The notes: generated from the sequence alone by a model not told the origin. A stretch of 37,782 bases of DNA from an uncultured Bacteroidota bacterium (GCA_903889265.1 CAISWS010000097.1:1-37782), one strand, 5' to 3'; shown: positions 24,733-32,679, numbered from the stretch's first letter. Numbers and translations are program-made.

Positions 24733-24746
24733 CTATCACTCGTTAG
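24733..24746. promoter_or_regulatory. Possible PaaR/TetR operator
   Basis: CTATCACTCGTTAG begins right after the -7 box and spans the expected transcript start. It matches the Thermus PaaR-type site CNAACGNNCGTTNG, as I recall it, with two mismatches in the left half and a complete right half. A repressor here would block its own promoter. It is inferred from position and one half-site only. Confidence 0.3.
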
Positions 24747-24751
24747 TAAAT

Positions 24752-25330
24752 ATGGCAACAGCAACCTTAACAACCCGGCAAAACATTCGCCAAACGGCGC
24801 AGAAACTTTTTCGCGAACGCGGCTACGCAGCCGTAGGCATGCGCGAACTGGCCAAAGAGGTGGGCATAGAAGCCCCCAGCATTTATAACCACTACAAAAG
24901 CAAGGATGACCTGCTGAGGGAGATATGCTTCGACATAGCCGCGCAGTTTTTCAAAGCTTTTGAAGAAGTTGACCTGAACGAAAAATCAGCTACAAAAAAG
25001 ATGCGTGCGGCTATTAAGGGGCATGTATCCGTTATAGCCGATAACATGGAGGCTTCCGCTGTATTCTTCCAGGAATGGATGTTTTTAGAAGAGCCCAACC
25101 TGGCCCAGTTTAAAAAACTACGGCACGAATACGAGCTCAAATTCAGGGATATTATTGACAAGGGCATGAAGAAAGGTGACTTTAAAACCATGAACCTGAA
25201 ACTGGTTACCTTCACAATATTCTCAGCCCTTAATGCTACCTACGATTTGTATAAAACCAGCGAAAAATTAAGCCCGGATCAGATAGCCGAGGATATTGCC
25301 GGTTTATTATTAAAGGGACTAAAAAGCTAA
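24752..25330 (+). CDS. TetR family transcriptional regulator upstream of paa
   Basis: Dimeric one-component repressor, 192 residues. The N-terminal helix-turn-helix (about 8-55: RQNIRQTAQKLFRERGYAAVGMRELAKEVGIEAPSIYNHYKSKDDLL) is textbook TetR. The C-terminal ligand domain resembles the acyl-CoA-sensing PaaR/FadR-like group, though this cannot be proved by eye. It lies directly before paaABCD in the same direction (56-nt gap), so it probably represses the paa genes and itself until phenylacetyl-CoA appears. Confidence 0.88.
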   Translation: MATATLTTRQNIRQTAQKLFRERGYAAVGMRELAKEVGIEAPSIYNHYKSKDDLLREICFDIAAQFFKAFEEVDLNEKSATKKMRAAIKGHVSVIADNMEASAVFFQEWMFLEEPNLAQFKKLRHEYELKFRDIIDKGMKKGDFKTMNLKLVTFTIFSALNATYDLYKTSEKLSPDQIAEDIAGLLLKGLKS

Positions 25331-25386
25331 ACAACTAAACAGGTATTGTCTGAATACTTTATACTCCATACTAAATACTACGCACC

Positions 25387-26373
25387 ATGTACGGCAACAC
25401 TAATATAACGGAAGAAGAAGCAAAGCGAATGAACTCGGTTGAAGAGGATCCGGTTAAACTTGCGGCTTTTGAAGAACGCATTGCACGTGGCGAAAAAATA
25501 GAGCCCGGCGACTGGATGCCCAAAGAATATCGTAAGCAGCTGATACGCATGATTGAGCAACACGCCCACTCTGAAATTGTTGGCGCTTTGCCTGAAGGCA
25601 CCTGGATAACCCGCGCCCCTAACTTCAGGCGTAAACTGGCTTTAATTGCTAAAGTTCAGGACGAAATAGGCCATGGTCAATTATTATACAGTGCTGCTGA
25701 AACACTGGGCAAAACCCGCGAGCAAATGCTGGAAGACCTGCTGAACGGTAAATCCAAATACTCTAACATTTTTAATTACCCCGCCGAAACCTGGGCCGAT
25801 GTTGCTGTCATTGGTTTTTTAGTAGATGGTGCTGCTATTGTAAATCAGGTTATAAACTCCAAGGGTTCTTATGGTCCCTATTGCCGTGCGCTTGAAAGGA
25901 TTTGTTACGAAGAAAGTTTCCACTTAAAACAAGGCCACGATAATGTGGTGTATCTGGCAACCGGCACCAAAAAGCAACGCGCTATGTTGCAGGACGCAAT
26001 CAACCGCTGGTATCGCCCGCTGTTGCATTTTTTCGGCCCGCCCGACCGGACTTCACAGCACTCCGAAAAACTCATGAAATGGAAAGTAAAACTGGCATCC
26101 AACGACGATATGCGCAACCAGTTTTTAGATCAGTACCTGCCTAAAATATGGGAATTAGGTATCACCTTCCCCGACCCTAATTTAAAAAAGAATGATGCAG
26201 GAATATGGGAGTTTTCAGACCCCGATTGGGAAGAATTTAAGCGTGTAATTAACGGCGGTGGCCCCTGTAACGCCGAACGCCTGGCTGTAAGAAAATATGC
26301 CGAAGAAGCAGGCCGCTGGGTGCGCAATGCGTTAACCAGCAGAAATGAAAGGTATGTGACCCCGCTAGCCTAA
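25387..26373 (+). CDS. paaA: Phenylacetyl-CoA epoxidase catalytic subunit PaaA
   Basis: Catalytic di-iron subunit of the 1,2-phenylacetyl-CoA epoxidase, 328 residues, ferritin-like fold. The metal-site helices are readable: the helix with [15 protein letters not shown] (about 57-71), the ExxH pair in VQDEIGHGQ (Glu93, His96) and [11 protein letters not shown] (Glu176, His179). It inserts one oxygen atom into the aromatic ring of phenylacetyl-CoA, forming the epoxide, with electrons from a PaaE-type reductase. The ATG at 25387 starts the conserved N-terminus. paaB follows after an unusually long 164-nt gap that holds two hairpins. Confidence 0.96.
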   Translation: MYGNTNITEEEAKRMNSVEEDPVKLAAFEERIARGEKIEPGDWMPKEYRKQLIRMIEQHAHSEIVGALPEGTWITRAPNFRRKLALIAKVQDEIGHGQLLYSAAETLGKTREQMLEDLLNGKSKYSNIFNYPAETWADVAVIGFLVDGAAIVNQVINSKGSYGPYCRALERICYEESFHLKQGHDNVVYLATGTKKQRAMLQDAINRWYRPLLHFFGPPDRTSQHSEKLMKWKVKLASNDDMRNQFLDQYLPKIWELGITFPDPNLKKNDAGIWEFSDPDWEEFKRVINGGGPCNAERLAVRKYAEEAGRWVRNALTSRNERYVTPLA

Positions 26374-26379
26374 AGAAAT

Positions 26380-26407
26380 CAGCCCTCATCAATAAATCTG
26401 AGGGCTG
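26380..26407 (+). terminator. Hairpin after paaA
   Basis: CAGCCCTCA (26380-26388) and TGAGGGCTG (26399-26407) form a perfect 9-bp stem with a 10-nt loop, 7 nt after the paaA stop. The following TATTTGTAT is T-rich but not a clean run. It may partly terminate transcription or stabilise the paaA message and so change PaaA levels relative to PaaB-D. Confidence 0.55.
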
Positions 26408-26424
26408 TATTTGTATGGGCTGTT

Positions 26425-26464
26425 CCCTTCTCTTTTTTTCAAAGAGAAGGGTGTCCTGCAGGAC
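26425..26464 (+). terminator. Double hairpin between paaA and paaB
   Basis: CCCTTCTCTTT (26425-26435) pairs perfectly with AAAGAGAAGGG (26441-26451) around TTTTC, followed by the palindrome GTCCTGCAGGAC (26453-26464) and GGGATGAG. Compared with 23619-23658 the first stem differs by paired changes on both arms, so the structure rather than the bases is conserved. Confidence 0.55.
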
Positions 26465-26537
26465 GGGATGAGCTGGCTGTTAGGCCATTTTGTTAAGAAG
26501 TAAATTGTAGTTTTTTGAAGATTTGAAAATAAGTATC

Positions 26538-26894
26538 ATGAATTCGTTAGATCCAAGAGTAAAAAGACTGCATTTAAAGGCAGATGAGACAGAGCCTGTG
26601 CATACCAACTCACACCTGGTAACCTGGGAGGTATTTCACCAGGATAAAAGAGGAAAGCAACATGTACACGCTGGTGTAGTGCATGCCTCATCGCCTGAAA
26701 TAGCCTTAATCATGGCAAAAGAAGCATTTGGCCGCCGGGGCAAAACTGCCAATTTGTGGGTGGTTAAAACCAGCGATGTATTCACGTTTCAATCCGAAGA
26801 CGAAGATATGTTTGAAACCACGCCTGAAAAAACTTTCCGCGATCCCGCTTATTATAAGGTGCGGGATAGAATTGAGAAATTTCAAAAGCAATAA
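26538..26894 (+). CDS. paaB: Phenylacetyl-CoA epoxidase subunit PaaB
   Basis: Small structural subunit of the PaaABCE epoxidase, 118 residues. It carries the PaaB core WEVFHQDKRGKQHVHAGVVHA, SSPEIALIMAKEAFGRRG and NLWVVKTSDVF. It bridges PaaA-PaaC heterodimers in the known complex. The frame is open five codons further upstream to a TTG (26523), but the ATG at 26538 gives the family N-terminus MNSLDPRV. paaC begins 39 nt later. Confidence 0.95.
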   Translation: MNSLDPRVKRLHLKADETEPVHTNSHLVTWEVFHQDKRGKQHVHAGVVHASSPEIALIMAKEAFGRRGKTANLWVVKTSDVFTFQSEDEDMFETTPEKTFRDPAYYKVRDRIEKFQKQ

Positions 26895-26933
26895 TTGCAA
26901 TAATTAACCGGCTTTCTGATAGAATCAAAAACC

Positions 26934-27692
26934 ATGAACAACAACGCTTTAAAAGACATGCTTTATAAAATGGCAGACGATGCCCTCATCATTGGTCACC
27001 GCAATTCTGAATGGACCGGTATTGGCCCGATGCTGGAGGAAGACCTTGCCTTTTCATCTATGGCACAGGATAAAATCGGCCACGCTCAGGCCTTATACCA
27101 GATACTCCACGAAGTACTGGGAGAACCGGAACCCGATAAAGTGGCGTTTTTAAGAGAAGAAAAGCTTTTCAAATGTTGCCAGTTGGTTGAACTGCCGATT
27201 GGCGAATACGATTTTAGCCTGGTGCGCCATTTTTTATTTGACCATGCTGAAGCTATCCGTTACGAAATGTTGGCTACTTCCTCTTTTCAACCTTTGGCAC
27301 AACTGGCAAAAAAAATAAAAGGCGAAATAAAGTATCACACCATGCACGCCGATACTTTTTTAAAACAACTGGCGGCCGGAAATGAAGAAAGCCATGCCCG
27401 CATGCAATCGGCATTAAATTACGCAATGCCTTATGCACTGGGTATTTTTGAAAATGGTGGCTTTGAAAGCGAACTCAGCAGCCAGCAGGTTTTTGCCGGT
27501 GAGGACGCCTTAAAAACTAAATGGCTTGAAAAAATTACAACTGTTATTGAATCTGCCGGCCTTCAACTACCAAAAGTGGCCGATGATAAAATAGCTTTCG
27601 GCGGCCGCAAAGGATTCCATTCTGAATACCTGAAACCACTGTTGGAAGAAATGGGTGAGGTAGTTCGCCTCGACCCGGAGGCAGAGTGGTAA
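26934..27692 (+). CDS. paaC: Phenylacetyl-CoA epoxidase subunit PaaC
   Basis: Structural partner of PaaA with the same ferritin-like fold, 252 residues. The sequence DDALIIGHRNSEWTG is the PaaC hallmark. The position of an iron ligand is occupied by lysine (AQDKIGHAQ, Lys47), where PaaA has Glu (QDEIGHGQ). This agrees with what is known of PaaC, which has lost the metal centre and serves a structural role. paaD follows 11 nt later, or overlaps if a GTG at 27686 is used. Confidence 0.95.
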   Translation: MNNNALKDMLYKMADDALIIGHRNSEWTGIGPMLEEDLAFSSMAQDKIGHAQALYQILHEVLGEPEPDKVAFLREEKLFKCCQLVELPIGEYDFSLVRHFLFDHAEAIRYEMLATSSFQPLAQLAKKIKGEIKYHTMHADTFLKQLAAGNEESHARMQSALNYAMPYALGIFENGGFESELSSQQVFAGEDALKTKWLEKITTVIESAGLQLPKVADDKIAFGGRKGFHSEYLKPLLEEMGEVVRLDPEAEW

Positions 27693-27703
27693 AGCGAAAT
27701 AAC

Positions 27704-28252
27704 ATGGAAATTTTGTTAAACAATAATGCCTTACCTAAAACCGCTACTGTTACAAAATCAATAGCTTCAGACGCAGTATGGTCCGCACTCGAAAATGTCA
27801 AAGACCCCGAAATACCGGTATTGAATGTAATTGACATGGGCATTATCTACAACGTTGAAATAATCACCGCACCCAATAACCAACAAACCTGCACGGTTAC
27901 CATGACCCCTACCTTTGTAGGCTGTCCTGCAATTGACTTAATCAAAAAGTCTGTGGCCGAAGAAGTATCCAAACTGGGTTTCAAGCAGGTAAACGTAAAA
28001 GTCGACTTTGATAACACATGGACCAGCGACCGGATGAGCGCAGATGCCAAAATAAAGCTGGAAAAATTCGGCCTCGCCCCTCCGGTAGTTATTGAAGGCG
28101 AACTTACCGAAGCCCAGCTTAATAATGTCCGCTGTCCTCACTGCCATAGCACAGATACCACACTTCGGTCAGCATTTGGTTCAACACTTTGCAGGGCCAT
28201 CCGCTTCTGCTTTAACTGCAAACAGGGTTTCGAGCAGTTTAAACCTGTGTGA
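27704..28252 (+). CDS. paaD: Phenylacetate degradation protein PaaD (MIP18/DUF59 type)
   Basis: Iron-sulfur-maturation-type protein thought to help assemble the cofactor of the epoxidase or its reductase; 182 residues. The MIP18/DUF59 domain (VWSALENVKDPEIPVLNVIDMGIIYNVEI and TPTFVGCPAIDLI, with Cys74) is followed by a C-terminal zinc ribbon, CPHC (144-147) ... CFNC (169-172). The ATG at 27704 is preferred over a GTG at 27686 that would overlap paaC. It is the last paa gene here: no paaE, paaG, paaZ or paaK follows in the window. Confidence 0.93.
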   Translation: MEILLNNNALPKTATVTKSIASDAVWSALENVKDPEIPVLNVIDMGIIYNVEIITAPNNQQTCTVTMTPTFVGCPAIDLIKKSVAEEVSKLGFKQVNVKVDFDNTWTSDRMSADAKIKLEKFGLAPPVVIEGELTEAQLNNVRCPHCHSTDTTLRSAFGSTLCRAIRFCFNCKQGFEQFKPV

Positions 28253-28261
28253 AGTGCGCAT

Positions 28262-28409
28262 GTGTTAATGTGTTAAGGTGCGCATCTTGTAATACAAGTA
28301 AAGATGGGAAGATAAAACCCTGTTATTGCTATTGTTAGGCAGTAATACCACCGGAACCAGGTTTTTATTGTATTAACCTGAACACTTGAACACATTAACA
28401 CCTGAACAC
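28262..28409. repeat. Long imperfect palindrome between paaD and the cyclase gene
   Basis: GTGTTAATGTGTT (28262-28274) is an exact reverse complement of AACACATTAACAC (28389-28401). Between the arms, TAATACAA pairs with TTGTATTA and ATAAAACCCTG pairs with CAGGTTTTTAT with one mismatch. The right arm holds the 16-bp-period units AACACTTGAACAC (28381) and AACACCTGAACAC (28397). The whole ~148-nt unit can fold into one hairpin just after the paa genes. Confidence 0.6.
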
Positions 28410-28468
28410 ACCTTATTTCCACTTGTGCTTTTTATGTTTTAAGTTTATCTTAACCTAAAGTTCTGTGG

Positions 28469-30370
28469 ATGAAGAAATTTTACCTCGCCTTTTTTTGCAG
28501 CCTGTTAGTTGTGCTTGGCACAAGTGCGCAAACTCCGGCTGAAATTGATAAGCAGAACGACACCGCTGAATCTGCCTTGAATCAAAACCCAAAAGATGTC
28601 CTGATACAAGCCGGAAAAATAAAACTGGCGGCCGAAAATATCAACTATAAAAAAGGTATGGCCCGTGCCATTGCCATTATGGGTGTTGCCAGTTATAAAG
28701 TGGATGATTATACGCAGGCTAAAATATTAATAAGCAACGCAGCCACTATCAATCAGCAAATAAGCGACACTGGTAACCTGGCTTTTTGCAAATACTGGCT
28801 GGGCAATATCGAATTGAATCAAAGCAAATACAACAACGCGCTCGACCTTTTTCAAACCGCTTACGAGCTAGCCATAAAAATTAACGACAAAAAAAATATC
28901 GCCCGCAGCCTTGATGGAAAGGCCTCTATATACGAGGCGCTTGGTGAGGATGACAAAGCGCTTACCCTATATCAGGCTGCCCTAACCGCAGCCAAACAAG
29001 GCAATTTTAATGTTTGGTACCCGGGGGTTATGCAAAGCATGGGCAATCTCGCTTATAAAAAAGGCAAGGTAGATTCAGCCATACAAATATATAACCAGGC
29101 TATTATTGCATCCGACGCAGTTGGCAATCTGAATAACAAAGCCAATTGCTACCAAAAGTTGGCCGAAATATATTATGAAAAAAAACAGTATAAAAAAGCC
29201 ATGGAATATATCCAGCAGGCTATGGCTCTTTTTCAGCAAACCGGTTCCATGTCGTCGTTCAGTTACAGCCGCCTGTTAATGAGTTATATTCTGCTTAGCG
29301 ACCGGGCTTATAAAGTAGCCATTGACCTGGCCGAAATGTCGCTTGAGGAGGGTAAGGCAACCGGCGAAATTCAACTTCAGAAAGATGCGGCGCAGGTGTT
29401 GTACTATGCCTACCTGGGCATGGGAAATAAAGGCAAAGCCCTGGATTACCACATTCTCTTTCATGAACTTTCCGAGGCAAACAATAACGAAACCCTTACA
29501 AAAAAACTGGCCAGTATGGAACTGGAAGCCAACTTTGAAAAAGAGCGCCAGATTGCCAAAGTACAAGAGGCCAAAAGGGATGCCGAACTGGGGGCCCAAA
29601 TCGACAAACAAAGGCTGATAAAAAAGTTTGCAATCATAGGTATCTTTATGTTTGCCATAATAGCGGGCCTTGCAATTTTTGCATTTAATCAAAAACGAAA
29701 AGATAGCAGTTTGATAGCCAGCGAAAAAAAGCGCACTGACGAATTGCTTCAAAATATTTTGCCGGAGGAAATTGTCAATGATTTAAAGAAGGCCGACTAT
29801 AAAGTAAATGGCCAGGCAACAGTATTGTTTGCCGATATTAAAGCTGTGGCCGGAAAAAACCAGGGCAACGCATTTGTTAAGCCTATGCTATCCGAGCTTG
29901 ATTATTATTATAAGGCTTTCGATGAAATAACAGCACGCCATAAAATTGAAAGAATAAAAACAGTGGGCGATGCCTACCTGTGCATTAGTGGTGCAGCCGT
30001 ATCGGATGAAGATAACGCAATTAATGTTACACGCGCAGCACTTGAAATTAAGGAGTTTGTAAAACAGGCCCAACTGCAAAAAGAGGGTACTGGTGAGTCG
30101 TTTTTTGAGGTTAGTTTCGGAATCCATACCGGCCCGGTCGTTGCCGGTATAATTGGCATCCGTAAATTTTCATATGATGTTTGGGGCGATACCGTAAATA
30201 TTGCCGCCCGTATGGAACAACACGGCGAGGAAGGCAAAATCAATATCTCAGGCGGAACCTATAAACTTATCAAAGACCGGTTTATCTGCACTTTCCGTGG
30301 CGAAACAGAAACCAAAAAGCGCGAAAAAATTGACATGTATTTTGTTGAAGGGCCAAGTAGTCCTGGTTAA
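28469..30370 (+). CDS. TPR-repeat transmembrane adenylyl cyclase (class III)
   Basis: Membrane-bound class III nucleotide cyclase, 633 residues. A signal peptide (1-20) leads into TPR-like repeats (about 45-330, e.g. YNNALDLFQTAYELAIKIND and YKKAMEYIQQAMALFQQTG), then a coiled coil (about 345-385), one transmembrane helix (about 386-407, FAIIGIFMFAIIAGLAIFAF) and a catalytic domain (about 445-628). Metal ligands are Asp456 (LFADI) and Asp501 (VGDAY). Lys497 and Asp570 at the base-recognition positions indicate ATP, hence cAMP, rather than GTP. Asn577 and Arg581 complete the site. The TPR part should face the periplasm and the cyclase the cytoplasm, suggesting a sensor. The ligand is unknown. 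Its stop is 2 nt from that of the converging DUF4442 gene. Confidence 0.92.
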   Translation: MKKFYLAFFCSLLVVLGTSAQTPAEIDKQNDTAESALNQNPKDVLIQAGKIKLAAENINYKKGMARAIAIMGVASYKVDDYTQAKILISNAATINQQISDTGNLAFCKYWLGNIELNQSKYNNALDLFQTAYELAIKINDKKNIARSLDGKASIYEALGEDDKALTLYQAALTAAKQGNFNVWYPGVMQSMGNLAYKKGKVDSAIQIYNQAIIASDAVGNLNNKANCYQKLAEIYYEKKQYKKAMEYIQQAMALFQQTGSMSSFSYSRLLMSYILLSDRAYKVAIDLAEMSLEEGKATGEIQLQKDAAQVLYYAYLGMGNKGKALDYHILFHELSEANNNETLTKKLASMELEANFEKERQIAKVQEAKRDAELGAQIDKQRLIKKFAIIGIFMFAIIAGLAIFAFNQKRKDSSLIASEKKRTDELLQNILPEEIVNDLKKADYKVNGQATVLFADIKAVAGKNQGNAFVKPMLSELDYYYKAFDEITARHKIERIKTVGDAYLCISGAAVSDEDNAINVTRAALEIKEFVKQAQLQKEGTGESFFEVSFGIHTGPVVAGIIGIRKFSYDVWGDTVNIAARMEQHGEEGKINISGGTYKLIKDRFICTFRGETETKKREKIDMYFVEGPSSPG

Positions 30371-30372
30371 TT

Positions 30373-30885
30373 CTACAGGTTATTTCTTGCCGCCAGTTTC
30401 TTTTTATAAAACTCCTTACTGGCCGCATAAATAGTTTTATTAAAAACCGCATAAACAGCCCCTTTATCATCCTCGTATTTCAAAGGCAGGTCAAAAGTAT
30501 ATTCACCCAACTCGCTTATTTTTTGTTTCACTTCGCTCACCAGTTCATCCGGTATCAGAAACCTGCATTTTACCGCATCAACAATAGGCCTTACAAATTT
30601 TACCGAAGCCGCCTTATCCCACACCACAAAATCTTTGCCCAGTATCTGCATAAACATCAGCATATAATAAGGATCTACTGAACTGTAAATACTGCCGCCA
30701 AACACGGTGCCTACCCGGTTACGGGTACGGATATTCAGCTTCAGGCCAACATGCATTTCACTATGGTCTGCAGCAATAAAATGAATCTTACTGCCGGTAC
30801 ACCATATACAGGGCCAGAAATTAAAACCCCATTTCATCAATCTCGATTGCCTTGATTCGGTTTTCGTAGTTTCGTATAGTTTCAT
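30373..30885 (-). CDS. DUF4442 hotdog-fold thioesterase-like protein
   Basis: Cytoplasmic protein of 170 residues matching the DUF4442 / YiiD C-terminal-like hotdog family related to acyl-CoA thioesterases. Landmarks are the NRVGTVFGGSIYSSVDPYYM helix region (about 56-75) and the WDKAASVKFVRPI strand. It could cleave an acyl-CoA or act on a fatty-acyl carrier; the substrate is not shown by sequence. It is convergent with the cyclase gene, with no room for a terminator, and divergent from the M29 peptidase gene across 92 nt. Confidence 0.82.
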   Translation of the reverse strand: MKLYETTKTESRQSRLMKWGFNFWPCIWCTGSKIHFIAADHSEMHVGLKLNIRTRNRVGTVFGGSIYSSVDPYYMLMFMQILGKDFVVWDKAASVKFVRPIVDAVKCRFLIPDELVSEVKQKISELGEYTFDLPLKYEDDKGAVYAVFNKTIYAASKEFYKKKLAARNNL

Positions 30886-30977
30886 GTTTGCCGGTTTGGT
30901 TTAATTCATTTCCTGAAATCCAGACAGATATATTCTGAGCGTATTTTATATTTTCACAACTCAAAACAAAGTCTTTT

Positions 30978-32102
30978 ATGTCAACCATCGTTCGGGATAA
31001 CCAGGCCATCCAGATAAAGTACGCCAATCTGTTAGTTAATTACTGCCTTGCTGTAAAAAAAAGCGACAAGGTTTATATCAGCGCATCAGCGCTGGCCGAG
31101 CCGCTTATCAGGGAGGTGGTTAAGGCCGTTTACATGGCAGGAGGAATTCCGGTGCTAAGTGTTGAACTGAACGGAATCAGCGATTTGGCACTTAAATACG
31201 GCGAAGAACATCAGCTCAGCTGGGAAAACCCCATGAAAAAATATATCATGGAAAACTTCGATTGCTACCTGGTAATCAGGGCGCCTTACGAAAAGGGTGA
31301 CGATGAAAAGGAGCCGGAGGATGCTGAAAAATTTAAAATTCTTCAGCAGGCGCAAAAAGAAACAAACCAGATATACTGGAACCGTATTGGTAATGGCACT
31401 ATGCGCCGGGGTCTTTGTCAATACCCCACCAAGGCAGCCGCCGATGATGCCGAATTAAGCCTGGAAGAATACGAACACTTTGTTTATCAGAGCTGCTATT
31501 TGTATGATGAGGACCCCATAGCAAAGTGGCTTGAAGTGCGCAAAAAGCAGCAGGTATATGTAGATTACTTAAACAAGGTTGAGTTTGTGCAATACAAAGG
31601 GCCAAATATTGATATCTCCTTTTCAGTAAAAGGCCGCACTTGGATTAACAGCGATGGCCGCGCCAACATGCCCAGCGGCGAAGTGTTCAGTGCACCGGTT
31701 GAAGACAGTGTTAACGGCAAAGTATATTTCAGCTATCCGGGCCTGTACATGGGCAAAGATGTTGAAGGCGTATCGCTGGAAGTAAAAGACGGCGAGATAA
31801 TTACCTGGAATGCTGAAAAAGGAAAAGATGTTTTAGATAAAGTGTTTGCAATATCCGGGGCCCGCCATTGGGGTGAGGTAGCCATAGGTACTAACTATAA
31901 CATTCAGCGCACCACCCGTAATATTTTGTTTGATGAAAAAATAGGCGGCAGCATACACATGGCCGTGGGCCAATCATACAAGCAATGCGGTGGCAAAAAC
32001 GAAAGCAGCGTGCACTGGGACATGATAACTGATATGAAAAACGGCGGAGAAATCTGGGCCGATGGAGCGAAGATTTATGAGAATGGTTTGTTTTTAATTT
32101 AA
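30978..32102 (+). CDS. M29-family aminopeptidase
   Basis: Cytoplasmic metallo-aminopeptidase of the thermophilic aminopeptidase (M29) family, 374 residues. The dinuclear metal ligands expected from the family are Glu235 (MPSGEVFSAP), Glu300 (HWGEVAIGTN), His327 (GGSIHMAVGQSY) and His346/Asp348 (SSVHWDMI). It removes N-terminal residues from peptides. It begins at the ATG at 30978; an imperfect -7 box (TATATTTT) lies about 30 nt upstream. It is not obviously in an operon. Confidence 0.93.
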   Translation: MSTIVRDNQAIQIKYANLLVNYCLAVKKSDKVYISASALAEPLIREVVKAVYMAGGIPVLSVELNGISDLALKYGEEHQLSWENPMKKYIMENFDCYLVIRAPYEKGDDEKEPEDAEKFKILQQAQKETNQIYWNRIGNGTMRRGLCQYPTKAAADDAELSLEEYEHFVYQSCYLYDEDPIAKWLEVRKKQQVYVDYLNKVEFVQYKGPNIDISFSVKGRTWINSDGRANMPSGEVFSAPVEDSVNGKVYFSYPGLYMGKDVEGVSLEVKDGEIITWNAEKGKDVLDKVFAISGARHWGEVAIGTNYNIQRTTRNILFDEKIGGSIHMAVGQSYKQCGGKNESSVHWDMITDMKNGGEIWADGAKIYENGLFLI

Positions 32103-32138
32103 AGAAACCCGGTCTTTATCTTTTCAGGCCCGTACCGT

Positions 32139-32582
32139 TTATTTATGCTTCAGGTCAAACATATGTTCGCCTAATTCTTCCCTAAGGGCCTCCAATAACT
32201 CATCATCGCTCCATACATCCGCCATATCCAGTTGAAAGATTTCTCCGCTCTTCAGCTGAATCCGGAGTATTACTGTGTTATATCCACCCACCCCGCGGTA
32301 CACAGATCCTTCAAATCCTCTTAGCGTATATAATTTTACCATCTCATCAAACAAAATCTCGTCAAATTTCATCCCAAAATAATTGGAAACATAAAAGCCA
32401 TCGTTGGTTACCGTATACAGGCGGAAAGAAAAAAGGAAAAACAGAAAAAAAGAACAGGCAGATAGGATAAGAATCAGGCTGAACGAATAAGATCCGGTTG
32501 CTGCAAAACCTAGGGCTAAACACAAAAAAAGTATGGTAAAACCTAATGGGCCAAAGCTCCGTCCAACAAATTGTTTTTTCAT
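32139..32582 (-). CDS. Hypothetical membrane protein with PH-like C-terminus
   Basis: I do not recognise a named family. This 147-residue protein has two adjacent transmembrane helices (about 12-31 and 34-54, very rich in Leu, Phe and Ser) followed by a soluble part of alternating strands (TVTNDGFYVSNYFGMKFDEILFDEMVKLYTL...VILRIQLKSGEIFQLDMADVWSDDELLEALREEL). The soluble part resembles the bacterial PH-domain layout seen in many small two-helix membrane proteins. A leftward terminator lies 76 nt upstream of its ATG, so the leader may be regulated. Confidence 0.75.
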   Translation of the reverse strand: MKKQFVGRSFGPLGFTILFLCLALGFAATGSYSFSLILILSACSFFLFFLFSFRLYTVTNDGFYVSNYFGMKFDEILFDEMVKLYTLRGFEGSVYRGVGGYNTVILRIQLKSGEIFQLDMADVWSDDELLEALREELGEHMFDLKHK

Positions 32583-32657
32583 ATAACAATATTAGGCTTT
32601 TCCGGTATTTTTTTTGTTTTTGATCAACCACTATTTTCGGGTCATTTTAAAACAAAA

Positions 32658-32678
32658 CAGCCCCGTAAACCGGGGCTG
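32658..32678 (-). terminator. Rho-independent terminator (leftward) upstream of the membrane-protein gene
   Basis: On the minus strand, CAGCCCCG-GTTTA-CGGGGCTG forms a perfect 8-bp GC-rich stem with a 5-nt loop and is followed by TTTTGTTTT. This is a good intrinsic terminator for a leftward transcript. No leftward protein gene ends here, and the nearest leftward gene starts 76 nt further on, so it must end a small RNA or act as an attenuator. Confidence 0.6.
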
Positions 32679-32679
32679 C

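Noticed and set aside
29276-29752. 158-codon minus-strand frame inside the cyclase gene
   Set aside because: It is antisense to the TPR/coiled-coil part; codon pattern and composition follow the opposite gene.
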